Below are positions 8,190 to 18,083 of a stretch of 64,000 bases of DNA, in pieces (position 1 is the stretch's first letter; each line of letters opens with the position of its first letter). The stretch comes from an uncultured Clostridia bacterium (GTDB taxonomy: Bacteria > Bacillota > Clostridia > TANB77 > CAG-508), in NCBI GenBank assembly GCA_934168305.1, contig CAKPNF010000006.1, positions 17,300 through 81,299 on the forward strand, written 5' to 3'. The notes beneath the pieces are model-generated. The model made no database searches and was not told the DNA's origin. It saw only the letters and a list, made by a program, of their open reading frames with translations. Both the position numbers and the translations under genes were made by a program.

Positions 8190-9215
8190 CTATATATAAA
8201 ATTCTTTATACCATTCAGCAAATTTTCTTAATCCTTCTCTTAATGGTGTATTTGGTTTAAATCCAAATTCTTTTTCTAATGGTGTTGTATCTGCATATGT
8301 TACTGGTACATCACCAGGCTGCATTGCAACTAATTCTTTATGAGCTTCAAAGTCATAGTCTTTTGGTAGTACTTCTGCTCTTATTAATTCTTCTTGTAAA
8401 ATATTTACAAAGTCCAGTAAGTTTTCAGGATTGCTATTTCCAATATTATAAATTTTGTAAGGTGGTATTGGTAAACCATCTTCTCCATTTTTCTTTTCTG
8501 GAGCTTTGTTCATAACACGCCAAACTCCTTCAACTATATCATCTATATATGTAAAATCTCTTTTACAATTTCCATAATTAAATATCTTTATTGTTTCTCC
8601 AGCTAATAATTTATTTGTAAATCCAAAATATGCCATGTCTGGCCTTCCTGCTGGGCCATATACCGTAAAAAATCTTAAACCTGTTGATGGTATATTATAT
8701 AATTTTGAATAACTATGTGCTAATAATTCATTTGATTTTTTAGTTGCTGCATATAATGATACAGGGTTGTCCACTTTATCATCTGTTGAGTATGGGACTT
8801 TTTTATTTGAACCATATACTGATGAACTTGATGCATATACTAAGTGTTTAACTGGATTGTGTCTGCATGCTTCTAGTATATTATAGAAGCCTATTAAGTT
8901 TGATTCTATATATGCATCTGGATTTGTAATGCTGTATCTTACTCCTGCTTGTGCAGCTAAATTTATTACTATTTCTGGTTTGTATTCTTCAAATATTTTG
9001 TTTATTAGTTCTTTGTCTGCTAAGTTTCCTTTTATAAATTTGAAATTACTGTATTTTTCTAATTCTTTTAATCTGTATTCTTTTAATTTTACATCATAAT
9101 AATCATTCATGTTGTCTAATCCGACAATTTGAATATCTTTATTTTCTAATAATACTTTTTTTGCTAGATTTGAACCTATAAATCCTGCTACTCCAGTTAT
9201 TAAATAAGTTTTCAT
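8190..9215 (-). CDS. UDP-glucuronate 4-epimerase, extended SDR family
   Basis: Interconverts UDP-glucuronate and UDP-galacturonate, using tightly bound NAD. The 341-residue protein has the N-terminal NAD motif TGVAGFIGS at residues 7-15, the catalytic SSSSVYGSN and YAATKKS (YxxxK near residue 152), and RFFTVYGPAGRPDMA, which is characteristic of the CapI/LspL/GAE branch rather than GalE. Its partner Ugd follows directly. The operon context implies that the polymer contains galacturonic or glucuronic acid. A GGAGCAAA ribosome site precedes the ATG. The direction of flux and exact sugar are inferred. Confidence 0.93.
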   Translation of the reverse strand: MKTYLITGVAGFIGSNLAKKVLLENKDIQIVGLDNMNDYYDVKLKEYRLKELEKYSNFKFIKGNLADKELINKIFEEYKPEIVINLAAQAGVRYSITNPDAYIESNLIGFYNILEACRHNPVKHLVYASSSSVYGSNKKVPYSTDDKVDNPVSLYAATKKSNELLAHSYSKLYNIPSTGLRFFTVYGPAGRPDMAYFGFTNKLLAGETIKIFNYGNCKRDFTYIDDIVEGVWRVMNKAPEKKNGEDGLPIPPYKIYNIGNSNPENLLDFVNILQEELIRAEVLPKDYDFEAHKELVAMQPGDVPVTYADTTPLEKEFGFKPNTPLREGLRKFAEWYKEFYI

Positions 9216-9216
9216 T

Positions 9217-10644
9217 TTAGTTTGCTCCTTTTAATTTTTTTAAATATTTACTTAATCCCAATATATTATATATATATTTAAAATTTAATAGAACATATAC
9301 TATTACACCAATTAAAACTTGTACAACAATTCTTAATAGATCATTATTTTTTATTTGTTTTCCTAATGGCATAATAATTATAAACATTATAATAGCTTTA
9401 ATAAAAAATCCTAAAGAATTTAGCATGTACTCTTTTAATGGTAATTCTTTTCTTACAACCCAAGATTGATAGCACATTACTATAAATTCTGCTGCTATTG
9501 TTCCTATACAAGCACCTATAGAAGTATATTTAGGTATAAAAATATAATTCATTATAAAATTAACTATTGCTCCTAAAAAAGCTGAAATTACATATTCTTT
9601 ATCTTTCTCTTTTGGAATTAGATACTGTGTTCTAATTACATTTCCCCATGATAAAAATATTATAGTTATAGATAATAGCTGTATAAGTAATCCACATTTT
9701 TCAAATTCATTTCCAAAAAATATTAAAGAAAAGTCTTTACTCACAGCACATATTCCAAAAACCATTGGAAAAGCCAGAAACAAAATAAATGGCATTGTTT
9801 TTCCTATTATTTTTTTTACTTCTTCTTCTTTATTATTTGACAACATATTTGAAACCCTTGGTAACATTACAGTTCCTAGTGCTGTTATTATTGCTATTGG
9901 CACTTGAGTAATCTTTTCAGCATTTTCATAATATCCAACTTCTGTTACTGTTGATAATATTCCTAGCATAATTTTGTCCATTATTTTGTATATACTAACA
10001 GCTATAACTGGTAAAAACATTACTAAGTTTGGTTTAAAATGTTTAAATATATCTCTCCTACCAACTTTAACAAATCTTACATATTTATGTAAGAAAGAAA
10101 ATAATATTATATTACTAAATAATGTACTACCTGCTAAAATTGCAGTATATTTCCATACATCATCAGGTGTTTTTACAAATATAAATATGAATATTAACGA
10201 TAATATTTTTATAATTGTATTTCTTGTAATTGTTAATTTAAACTTTTCTATACCAAAAAAAAACCAGTTTATATCAAACATTGATGATATTACATACATT
10301 ATTTGTATGAACGCAATTAACTTATATTGATTATTAAATATAACTACATATAAAAGATAGCAAATTATCATAATAATTGATATTATTAATTGAAGTGCAT
10401 ATATACTACAAAATTCTTTTGATAATTTTTCTTTATCATCTCTTACTTTTGCTATAGTTCTATTTCCATAATTATTTAATCCTAGCATTGCTATTATCAT
10501 AAAATAATATGCTATCGAATATGTATATGAATAAATTCCTACTCCATCTGCACCTAAAATCCTCGAAACATATGGAACAGTTACTAATGGTAATATTAAT
10601 ACTAATATTTGATATATAATATTATATATAAAATTTTTTTTCAT
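9217..10644 (-). CDS. wzx: Wzx-type oligosaccharide flippase
   Basis: A polytopic membrane protein of the MATE/polysaccharide-transporter superfamily that flips lipid-linked repeat units to the outer face. The 475-residue frame shows about 12-14 hydrophobic segments. The N-terminal NIIYQILVLILPLVTVPYVSRILGADGVG is the classic PST start. I choose the ATG at 10644 rather than the longer frame from 10692 because GAAGGA lies 6 bases upstream and the preceding gene's stop ends 2 bases before. It sits between the propeller-acyltransferase gene and the epimerase in the sugar-assembly operon. Confidence 0.9.
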   Translation of the reverse strand: MKKNFIYNIIYQILVLILPLVTVPYVSRILGADGVGIYSYTYSIAYYFMIIAMLGLNNYGNRTIAKVRDDKEKLSKEFCSIYALQLIISIIMIICYLLYVVIFNNQYKLIAFIQIMYVISSMFDINWFFFGIEKFKLTITRNTIIKILSLIFIFIFVKTPDDVWKYTAILAGSTLFSNIILFSFLHKYVRFVKVGRRDIFKHFKPNLVMFLPVIAVSIYKIMDKIMLGILSTVTEVGYYENAEKITQVPIAIITALGTVMLPRVSNMLSNNKEEEVKKIIGKTMPFILFLAFPMVFGICAVSKDFSLIFFGNEFEKCGLLIQLLSITIIFLSWGNVIRTQYLIPKEKDKEYVISAFLGAIVNFIMNYIFIPKYTSIGACIGTIAAEFIVMCYQSWVVRKELPLKEYMLNSLGFFIKAIIMFIIIMPLGKQIKNNDLLRIVVQVLIGVIVYVLLNFKYIYNILGLSKYLKKLKGAN

Positions 10645-10646
10645 AT

Positions 10647-12374
10647 TCAATCCTTCTTTACTATTCTTGCTGGAACTCCCACGGCCACACAATTATCCGG
10701 CACATCTTTTATTACAACAGCATTTGCGCCTACAACCGCATTATCTCCTATCTTTACATTTCCTATAATCTTAGCTCCTGCATAAATTGTTACATTATCT
10801 CCTATAATCGGAAACTTATCTTTTTCTTTTCCTACAGTCACTTGCTGATAAATTGTACAATTATTTCCAATTTTAGTTCCACTTCCTATTGTAATTCCAT
10901 CTAAATGCATAAAATGTATGTTTTCTCCAATTTTACACTCTGGACTTATCCACATAGAATACTTAGATTGTAATTTATTAAAATATATCGTTTTCTTTAT
11001 TTTTGAATGAGTATTAAGCATTTTATTAACTAACAAGTGTGCTTTAAGTTTATTATCAAATATTTTATTAAATGCTAATTTTATTATATTAACATCTATT
11101 TTATTATAAAGATTCATATAAATCTTTTTTGTTTCAGACATTTTTGGATACATATTTAATTTTTTTTGCAATAAATCAATCCTAATTATATTTTCACATC
11201 TATACTTATTTGATAAACTATCAAAAGTTAAAATACCATTAGAATACCTAGGGTGTAAATCACATCTGTACATATCATTTTTTCTTGGATTATGATATAT
11301 TTGCACAAGTTCTGACTTAATCCTATTTGAATTACATAAATAAATATGTTGCATTCCATTATGATCTGGATATGTATCTGTTATGAATTCGTTATCATTT
11401 ATATAACTTGGATGTCCATCTACAGTTAAAAATCCTAAAGTTTTGTAATTATTCTTATTTAAATCATATAATCTATATTGATTTTTTCCTTTTTCCATAA
11501 CAGTTAATAGAATTTCATTTGACGATTTAAATGTATAATGTGAAGCCCTTTCAAAGTCGTCTATCACATTTAATATTTTTCCACTATAATCAATTATAAA
11601 TACCCTATTTCTTAATTCTTTATTTTTATTAATCCACAAGTGAAAAAACATTAATTTATCATCAAATGGTGAAGAAAAAATGTGGTTAATATAATGTAAT
11701 TTACTTTCAAGTTGTTCCCCAGGTTTATATTTTATTATTTCATTCATAGAAAGTATTACATTACTTTTATTATTCTCAAGTTCTCCCTTAAAAATACCAT
11801 TTTTTAGCATTATCTCATTGTTCATCTTATTGATTTTTTCATTTATATATCCATATCCCGGTCTAAAATAATCCAATATTGAAAAATTTGTATAAAAAGC
11901 TTTTTTATTATCTCTAGAAAGTTCATAAATTGGAAAGTTAAATTTTTTTTCTTCACTTCCATTTAAATTTACTATCCTTGATATAAATCCAATATTTTTA
12001 TCATAATCATTGAATATTATTCTATTATCGTCATACCATCTAATTCTTGATCCCATTTGATAATTCCATGTATTGGTAGAAGTAATATATATTTTTTCAT
12101 TGTTTTTTAAATCATAAAAATAAATTTTTCCATTCTTTTTTAAATCGTTATCTGTTTCTAAAAATAATATCTTATCATTTCTTTCTGCTGAATAATCATA
12201 ATATCCAAAAAAAATATTTTTCTTTTTTTCAAATAATTCCAAATAATTATCATTGTTTGTGCAAATCCATATTTTATTATGCATTCTATTAGTAAATCTG
12301 AATATCATTACTAATATTGTTCTATAATTATTATAACCTATTAACTTTATAATCATATTTTTTATTGATTTCAT
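10647..12374 (-). CDS. Fusion of a beta-propeller-like domain with a serine-acetyltransferase-type hexapeptide domain
   Basis: A 575-residue protein with two parts. Residues about 50-425 form a blade-like repeat region with FFGYYDYSAERNDKILFLE and DGHPSYINDNEFITDTYPDHNG, resembling propeller proteins of polysaccharide metabolism. Residues about 455-575 are a left-handed beta-helix acyltransferase of the CysE type: ISPECKIGENIHFMHLDG, TIGSGTKIGNN, GDNVTIYAGAKIIGNV, then the hinge VIKDVPDNCVAVGVPARIVKK. The second part probably O-acetylates a sugar of the repeat unit. The catalytic His is likely that in HFMHLDG. The propeller's role is unknown. No signal peptide is visible, so both domains should be cytosolic. 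The single frame is continuous. Confidence 0.75.
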   Translation of the reverse strand: MKSIKNMIIKLIGYNNYRTILVMIFRFTNRMHNKIWICTNNDNYLELFEKKKNIFFGYYDYSAERNDKILFLETDNDLKKNGKIYFYDLKNNEKIYITSTNTWNYQMGSRIRWYDDNRIIFNDYDKNIGFISRIVNLNGSEEKKFNFPIYELSRDNKKAFYTNFSILDYFRPGYGYINEKINKMNNEIMLKNGIFKGELENNKSNVILSMNEIIKYKPGEQLESKLHYINHIFSSPFDDKLMFFHLWINKNKELRNRVFIIDYSGKILNVIDDFERASHYTFKSSNEILLTVMEKGKNQYRLYDLNKNNYKTLGFLTVDGHPSYINDNEFITDTYPDHNGMQHIYLCNSNRIKSELVQIYHNPRKNDMYRCDLHPRYSNGILTFDSLSNKYRCENIIRIDLLQKKLNMYPKMSETKKIYMNLYNKIDVNIIKLAFNKIFDNKLKAHLLVNKMLNTHSKIKKTIYFNKLQSKYSMWISPECKIGENIHFMHLDGITIGSGTKIGNNCTIYQQVTVGKEKDKFPIIGDNVTIYAGAKIIGNVKIGDNAVVGANAVVIKDVPDNCVAVGVPARIVKKD

Positions 12375-12410
12375 ATAAACTCCTAACTAAACTATAAAAT
12401 ACTCTTATAA

Positions 12411-13403
12411 TTAATTGTACTTTAAAAATTTTATTTTAATCATAATTTTATTTGCTATTATTTCTAACAAATCAAATTTAAATATCGTTTTTAATACTTC
12501 AAGAATTTTCATTTTTCTATAGCAAAGTATTATATATCTATAATACAGAATATCTTTTAAAGTCTTATCATCATATATTTTTTTTTCTTTATTTATACAA
12601 ATGACATTTTTTATAAAGTTTTCTATTAATTCAAAATCGTTTAAAGGTTCTGTTTTATTGCTTAAATAAAATAAAAATTTAACATTTTCTTCTGGATTTT
12701 CAATACCTAATTCTTCCAAGTTTCTTAAATAAATTCTTCTACATAATTCATTTTGCTCGATTATCTTATCTTGGGATATCTGTTTTTTATGAATTCTGTA
12801 ATTTATGCCTATTTGGGGTATTATATAAATATCAGAAAATTTACATATTCTTGCCCATAACTCATAATCTTGAGAATATCTATAAGTTTCATCATAACTA
12901 ATTTTATATTTTTCAATAAATGATTTTCTTATCATTACACATGGATGAACAACTCTATTGTAAATAAATAATTCAGCTTTTTTTTGATAAGGTTTAATAA
13001 ATATATCATCCATTATTCCATTTTTATCACCTATAAATTTAGCATACATCGAACAAACATCTATATCTTTATTAACATTTAAAAACTCGCATTGTATTTC
13101 CAATCTATTTAAAATTGAAATATCATCGCTATCCATACGAGCTATATATTCTCCACTGGCACATTTCAATGCCTCGTTTAGTGATTTTGTAAGTCCTACT
13201 GATTTTTCATGTACAATTAATTTTATTCTTGAATCGTTGTATTTTTTCAAAATTTTCAAATCATTTGTACTTCCATCACACACGATTATAAATTCAATAT
13301 TTTTATATGTCTGGTGTAAAATACTTTCAACTGCTTGCTCTAACATTTTTTTCTCTGTATCTTTCGTAGACATTATAATACTAATTAATTGTTTCTCTAG
13401 CAT
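12411..13403 (-). CDS. Family 2 glycosyltransferase
   Basis: A 330-residue GT-A fold glycosyltransferase that adds one sugar to the lipid-linked repeat unit at the inner face of the membrane. It starts ISIIMSTKDTEKKMLEQAVESILHQT, typical of GT2, with the nucleotide-sugar metal motif MDSDD near residue 92 and a YSQDYELWARI motif (ED-type catalytic region) near 190. The C-terminus has basic and hydrophobic helices likely to contact the membrane. Its start overlaps the polymerase gene by 23 bases, with GGAGG upstream inside that gene. Donor and acceptor cannot be read from sequence. Confidence 0.9.
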   Translation of the reverse strand: MLEKQLISIIMSTKDTEKKMLEQAVESILHQTYKNIEFIIVCDGSTNDLKILKKYNDSRIKLIVHEKSVGLTKSLNEALKCASGEYIARMDSDDISILNRLEIQCEFLNVNKDIDVCSMYAKFIGDKNGIMDDIFIKPYQKKAELFIYNRVVHPCVMIRKSFIEKYKISYDETYRYSQDYELWARICKFSDIYIIPQIGINYRIHKKQISQDKIIEQNELCRRIYLRNLEELGIENPEENVKFLFYLSNKTEPLNDFELIENFIKNVICINKEKKIYDDKTLKDILYYRYIILCYRKMKILEVLKTIFKFDLLEIIANKIMIKIKFLKYN

Positions 13404-14673
13404 TTTTTCTTTTCAATCCTCCATTAAGTAATATTTTTATTAATAGATATATAATATTAAAAAATATAAATCCTCTAAACAGTAAAGATGGAGCATACAT
13501 ATACCACCTTGGAACAGTAGATACAAAATAGATAGTAAAAATATATACATACATTTTGTGCTTTTGTGAATAAAATATTTTTTTAAAAATAATTCCAATA
13601 TAAACACTTATTAATATAACTCCTATCCATCCAAACCAAAAATAAAAATAACATGTTAAAAATCCACCGCCATAGTTAATTTGATAATCTCTTATTTTAT
13701 CACCAACTTGAATATATCCTGACCTTGCTCCATTTAAAGTATAATTCGTAAAATATATTATTCCATCTTTAATTCTTTCCTTTATAGTATATTTATTTGA
13801 TACATCTATCATTGAAAGTCCTGAAAAATATGCAGATACAGATGTATCTAGTGCTAATCTTCTATCCTTTATGTTTTGTATGGTATATTCAAAATTCAAA
13901 ACTTTCATATCTTTTCCTGCATCTAATATATCCCCATACAGTCCTAAAAAAGTAAATATAAAAATTCCACCAATTATAAAAAGTATAATTGTTGATTTTC
14001 TTATTTTTTCAATATAATTTATACTAAAGTCCACTATCATAAATTGTAACACTGCAATTCTATCTCCATTTTTAAGTGAATAAATTGCAAATAGTAATAA
14101 TATAATCTCACTAAAAATTCTATTTTTTTTGTCATTTTTGCATAAATACAGCAAAAAAATAAACAAAATAATAGAATACTCAAACAAAGTAGTATTAACT
14201 GTTATTTTTTTTATTAAATGATAAAATAAAATAATTATTAATAAAATTTGCAGTTCAAATATAACCCATTTTCTATACCTAAAAAAAATATTACCATCAC
14301 AAAAAATTTCCACATTATTTTTTTTATTTCCTAATATTATATTTATTATTACCAAAAATAATATTTGAAAAAGTATTCCTGCTAACATTGTATTTTTTGA
14401 ACTTAATTGAGCATATAAACTTTTTAATAAATTCGATTCTTCTCCTATATATTTGCATACTACAAAACTATAATTGAAATATAATATCATAATCATTAAT
14501 AAAAAAATTTTTTTATCTTTATATTTAAGAATCATATATATATTAATAATCATTAAATATATTCCTAAAAAATTAAAATTATATATTTTAAATCCAAATG
14601 CTAAAATAAAAGCCATTACAGTAATACCAATTATGCATTTATCTATCAACGCATTTATATTACTATTTTTCAT
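13381..14673 (-). CDS. Wzy-like polysaccharide polymerase
   Basis: A 430-residue integral membrane protein with roughly 10-12 hydrophobic segments, very low in charged residues, and one large loop (about residues 265-335, including NGARSGYIQVGDKIRDYQINYGGGF) before the last segments. This is the architecture of O-antigen/EPS polymerases, which join repeat units on the outer face. Primary sequence in this class is poorly conserved, so the call rests on topology, on Wzx and initiating transferase in the same operon, and on no other gene here fitting the role. It overlaps its neighbours on both sides by 11 and 23 bases. Confidence 0.75.
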   Translation of the reverse strand: MKNSNINALIDKCIIGITVMAFILAFGFKIYNFNFLGIYLMIINIYMILKYKDKKIFLLMIMILYFNYSFVVCKYIGEESNLLKSLYAQLSSKNTMLAGILFQILFLVIINIILGNKKNNVEIFCDGNIFFRYRKWVIFELQILLIIILFYHLIKKITVNTTLFEYSIILFIFLLYLCKNDKKNRIFSEIILLLFAIYSLKNGDRIAVLQFMIVDFSINYIEKIRKSTIILFIIGGIFIFTFLGLYGDILDAGKDMKVLNFEYTIQNIKDRRLALDTSVSAYFSGLSMIDVSNKYTIKERIKDGIIYFTNYTLNGARSGYIQVGDKIRDYQINYGGGFLTCYFYFWFGWIGVILISVYIGIIFKKIFYSQKHKMYVYIFTIYFVSTVPRWYMYAPSLLFRGFIFFNIIYLLIKILLNGGLKRKNARETIN

Positions 14674-15865
14674 TTATTCCCTCCTTAAAACACTTCATTA
14701 TTTCATCAATATAATTTTCTTTTAACCTATCTCTTACATATAACCTACTTTTTTTGCTGTATAAATCAATATCTTTTTCAACTATTATAATCTTATTTTT
14801 CAAGTCATCAATGTCTAATTTAAAAATCAAATTATTATCTATAGCATAATCAATAGCCGCCGAAACATTTGAACATATACATATTACTCCAAATTGCATT
14901 GCTTCCAATGGAGTAAGTGGTGCTCCTTCATACCACCTACTTGGAAAAATCAAAGCTCGTGCACCTTTCATATACTGCTTAACCTCATCTTTATTTTTCC
15001 ATCCAGTAAATTCAATGTTAGGATATTGTTTTTCTAACTTTTCTCTTTCATCACCATCGCCAACAGCAATTCCTTTATACCCTAACTCTGTTATTGCTTG
15101 GCAAAATAAATCCACACCCTTTTCTTTAGAAATTCTGCCAACATATAAATAATATTCATTTTTACTAGGATCAACCTTTTCAGCATTTTCGTCTATATCT
15201 ATTGGATTATAAATTCTTGTTATTCTAGTATTTTTTCCTAAAGTTGGCTTTAATATTTTTTCACTAAATTCAGATATTGTAATTACATTTTCTAATTTAT
15301 CATTAAGTTTTACAATTTTATTTTGTACAAATTGTCTCATAACTCTATATAATTTAAATCCATAGTTTCTAGAATCGCAATTACATTTTATACATTTCCA
15401 AGATAATGGATTTAAATGACATATTTCATTTTGTTTATAATTAAAATATCCCCCATTTGGACAAGCTGTAAAATAATCATGCAATGTTAACACTACCTTG
15501 AATTTCATTTTAAAAGCAATATCAAAAACACTGCTAGATAATGCTTTTGTCCAACCGTGAACATGTATTATTGTAGAGTCTTTATCTAATGTATTTAATA
15601 ATTTTTTAAATTCTTTTTTAGCTTTTAAATTATATACTCCATTCAAAGCACCTTTTATTTTATTTTTTTCTTTTAAAGCTTCATTTTGATTTGTTGAAAT
15701 ATATTTTACACCATCTATTTTTTCATTCTCTTTATTAACGGCTGAAAAAAATATAACTTTCATATTTTCTTCTTTTAAAATTCTAGCTGTATCTATTGCA
15801 ACTTTACTTGCTCCACCCTGTGTATAATTAAAGTCATTTACAATAACAACTGTTTTTACATTCAT
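14663..15865 (-). CDS. Family 4 glycosyltransferase
   Basis: A 400-residue GT-B fold glycosyltransferase. The N-terminal half has the glycine-rich NYTQGGASKVAIDTAR loop and LHDYFTACPNGG. The C-terminal half has YLYVGRISKEKGVDLF (donor domain start, near residue 245) and the E-x7-E motif in WYEGAPLTPLEAMQFG near residue 330. A cluster of cysteines around CHLNPLSWKCIKCNC is unusual but recurs in some clostridial GT4 enzymes of this kind. It adds a sugar during cytosolic repeat-unit assembly. Donor and linkage are unknown. Confidence 0.9.
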   Translation of the reverse strand: MNVKTVVIVNDFNYTQGGASKVAIDTARILKEENMKVIFFSAVNKENEKIDGVKYISTNQNEALKEKNKIKGALNGVYNLKAKKEFKKLLNTLDKDSTIIHVHGWTKALSSSVFDIAFKMKFKVVLTLHDYFTACPNGGYFNYKQNEICHLNPLSWKCIKCNCDSRNYGFKLYRVMRQFVQNKIVKLNDKLENVITISEFSEKILKPTLGKNTRITRIYNPIDIDENAEKVDPSKNEYYLYVGRISKEKGVDLFCQAITELGYKGIAVGDGDEREKLEKQYPNIEFTGWKNKDEVKQYMKGARALIFPSRWYEGAPLTPLEAMQFGVICICSNVSAAIDYAIDNNLIFKLDIDDLKNKIIIVEKDIDLYSKKSRLYVRDRLKENYIDEIMKCFKEGINEK

Positions 15866-15876
15866 TATTTTCCCCT

Positions 15877-16725
15877 TTATTTAGTAATTTTTCCAACTTT
15901 CATTCCTATAAATCTAGCAGCCATATTAGGAATATATTTTACTAAAACGCCCCAATTTTTATCTTGTATAGCTCTCTTTAAAATATATTTTGCCATATTT
16001 CCACCTGCTTGATTTACTTTATATTTATTTAAATAATTATTTTCTTTAAAAAACTTTCCTGTATCTTTATATCTATCATAATATTGCTTTAATGTAAAGA
16101 CGTGTGAATGTACAACTTCTGAATCAGCACAATATTTTATTTTATATCCATTAGTTATCAATTTATATGCTATGTACATATCTTCACTTATTACTAAATT
16201 TTTATTATCATATCCATTTAATTTAACAAATGTTTCTCTTTTTATTGCAGATGAAGCATCTGAAAAGAAAAATGTTTTTAAACCTAACTTTTCAATATCA
16301 TCTTTAGAAACTACTTTTGAATTTTCTGGATAATTGCATTCTCTAGTATATTTTTCAATTGTATTATTATCGCATAATTGTCTGCTATAACAAGCATCCA
16401 CTTCTCCATTAACTATGTCTTTTGTTAAATTATATAGCCAATCATCTCTTACTATCTTTACATCTTGAGTAATAAACACAAGAATATCAGCCTTACTATC
16501 AAAAGCTTCCTTTTCTCTAGTAAGGCTATGTGAAAATTCCTCTTTTTTTATCTTTTTATAATCTATATTTAATTTTTTTAACTTTTCTTCTGAATTATCC
16601 TTACTTTCTGTCAAAACATACTTTATCTCATTGATTTGTACATTTTTTTGTTTTAATAGAGACTTATGAAGATTCTCTATATCTTTTTCTGCATTATATA
16701 GTGGGCAAATAACATCAATATTCAT
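15877..16725 (-). CDS. Family 2 glycosyltransferase, rhamnosyltransferase-like
   Basis: A 282-residue GT2 enzyme starting MNIDVICPLYNAEKDIENLHKSL. The usual DxD position reads FITQDVKI near residue 90, as in the rhamnosyltransferase-like branch. It also has FFFSDASSAIKRETF, VISEDMYIAYKL and VVHSHVFTLKQYYDRY, a combination common in that branch. It follows the initiating sugar-phosphate transferase gene by 4 bases, so it may well add the second sugar. Rhamnose as donor is only suggested by family likeness, and no dTDP-rhamnose genes are in the window. Confidence 0.88.
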   Translation of the reverse strand: MNIDVICPLYNAEKDIENLHKSLLKQKNVQINEIKYVLTESKDNSEEKLKKLNIDYKKIKKEEFSHSLTREKEAFDSKADILVFITQDVKIVRDDWLYNLTKDIVNGEVDACYSRQLCDNNTIEKYTRECNYPENSKVVSKDDIEKLGLKTFFFSDASSAIKRETFVKLNGYDNKNLVISEDMYIAYKLITNGYKIKYCADSEVVHSHVFTLKQYYDRYKDTGKFFKENNYLNKYKVNQAGGNMAKYILKRAIQDKNWGVLVKYIPNMAARFIGMKVGKITK

Positions 16726-16729
16726 CAGT

Positions 16730-17452
16730 TTATATAGCTCCTTCTTTTTTCATAACATTTAGTACTGTCTTTACAAGTATCTTTAAATCATTTTTCAAAC
16801 TTGTATTTTTATTATAATCATAATCCATTTTCAACCTATCATCAAAAGTAACATCACTTCTACCAGAAATTTGCCAAAAACCAGTAATGCCAGGTTTTGT
16901 TTTAATTATATATGTATAATATTCTCCCATATCTTCTTTTTCCCTTGGTAAATATGGTCTTGGTCCTACTAAACTCATATCACCTTTTAATACATTAATA
17001 AATTGAGGAAATTCATCTAAACTAGTTTTCCTTAAAAATTTTCCAACTCTTGTTATTCTTGGATCATTTTTTAATTTTTTATATTCTTTATATTCTCTTC
17101 TTGCTTCTTCATTTTTTTCTAAATACTCTTTTAATATTTCATCTGCTCCGATTACCATTGATCTATACTTATACATTTTAAATACTTTTCCATTTTTTCC
17201 AATTCTTAATTGATCATAAAAAATTGGTCCATCATCTTCTTTTAATATTTTCTTTGCTATGTATATGCAAATTGTAATTGGTATTAATAATATTGTACCA
17301 ATTAATCCAGCAATAATATCAACTATTCTTTTTATACTTTTTTCTATTACTAGTTTAAATTTTTTATTATCTATATTAGTATTCACTGGTGTTATTTTTT
17401 CTACAGTATCAACTTCAGCAAAACTGTATCTTTTCACTCCATTCATACTCAT
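16730..17452 (-). CDS. Undecaprenyl-phosphate sugar-phosphate transferase (initiating enzyme)
   Basis: Transfers a sugar-1-phosphate from a UDP-sugar to undecaprenyl phosphate, the first step of repeat-unit assembly. The 240 residues correspond to the catalytic (PF02397) half: a short N-terminus, one hydrophobic hairpin at about residues 40-66, then FYDQLRIGKNGKVFKMYKYRSM, RKTSLDEFPQFINVLKGDMS, LVGPRPYLPREKE and KPGITGFWQISGR. The four-helix region of large WbaP proteins is absent, as in short Firmicutes enzymes. It is the first gene of the operon, with a promoter at 17484-17512 and a GGGGGATTG ribosome site. Galactose or another sugar cannot be told. Confidence 0.93.
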   Translation of the reverse strand: MSMNGVKRYSFAEVDTVEKITPVNTNIDNKKFKLVIEKSIKRIVDIIAGLIGTILLIPITICIYIAKKILKEDDGPIFYDQLRIGKNGKVFKMYKYRSMVIGADEILKEYLEKNEEARREYKEYKKLKNDPRITRVGKFLRKTSLDEFPQFINVLKGDMSLVGPRPYLPREKEDMGEYYTYIIKTKPGITGFWQISGRSDVTFDDRLKMDYDYNKNTSLKNDLKILVKTVLNVMKKEGAI

Positions 17453-17483
17453 TTCAATCCCCCTATTTTTATCACTATAATTA

Positions 17484-17512
17484 ATTATACAATAATAAGT
17501 ATTCTATTTCAA
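17484..17512 (-). promoter_or_regulatory. Promoter of the exopolysaccharide operon
   Basis: On the minus strand TTGAAA (17512-17507), 17 bases, TATAAT (17489-17484), about 32 bases before the initiating transferase start. The -35 box overlaps the vanZ stop. It would drive the tightly packed run down to ugd. Confidence 0.75.
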
Positions 17513-18010
17513 GCTTTTTCTATAAAAAATGCCAAAATGTGTTGGTGTTATGTATACAATTTTATTAAAAATCAAAAATATGCATATTCCAAACATAACA
17601 CCACAAGAATCTATACAAACATCCTTTATAGACGCTGTCCTTCCACCCGAAAACATCTGATGAATTTCATCTGACATAGCATAAACAGCACCTGTAAATA
17701 ATGCACATATTATTTTATTTTTCATTTTCATATCAAAAGTATTAAAAAATCCAAATATATTTATCCCTGCTAAAGTATAAATCGTAAAATGTGCTAATTT
17801 TCTTATTACAAATTGAGAATTTTCTATCAATTCTTCTTTTTCACTTTCACTTAAATTTCTATCTATTCGCAATATTTCTATTATTTTTTTAGTAAATCCT
17901 CTACTAGTATCCCCTGATATATTACCATTTTGACTTGAAAATATAAATATTGTTGCAAATGTTGTTATTGTAAGAATCGCAAATATTATTCTTTGTATTT
18001 TTAAATTCAT
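17504..18010 (-). CDS. VanZ-like family membrane protein
   Basis: A 168-residue protein with four to five membrane segments and the VanZ-like core RKLAHFTIYTLAGINIFGF, then SDEIHQMFSGGRTASIKDVCIDSCGVMFG. The conserved His, Asp-Glu and Asp residues of the family are all present. VanZ proteins can lower teicoplanin sensitivity and often lie near surface-polymer genes; the biochemical role is unsettled. It stands between the LCP gene and the exopolysaccharide operon on the same strand and may share their transcripts. Confidence 0.88.
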   Translation of the reverse strand: MNLKIQRIIFAILTITTFATIFIFSSQNGNISGDTSRGFTKKIIEILRIDRNLSESEKEELIENSQFVIRKLAHFTIYTLAGINIFGFFNTFDMKMKNKIICALFTGAVYAMSDEIHQMFSGGRTASIKDVCIDSCGVMFGICIFLIFNKIVYITPTHFGIFYRKSLK

Positions 18011-18037
18011 TTTTAATTTCTCCTAAATAAATATTAT

Positions 18038-18073
18038 AAAAGTTACTATAACCATCACATTATAGTAACTTTT
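18038..18073 (-). terminator. Stem-loop after the LCP gene
   Basis: A perfect 14-base stem (AAAAGTTACTATAA with its complement) and an 8-base loop, just past the LCP stop. The following minus-strand sequence is AT-rich but lacks a long T run, so termination may be partial. Confidence 0.6.
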
Positions 18074-18083
18074 ACAAATCATC

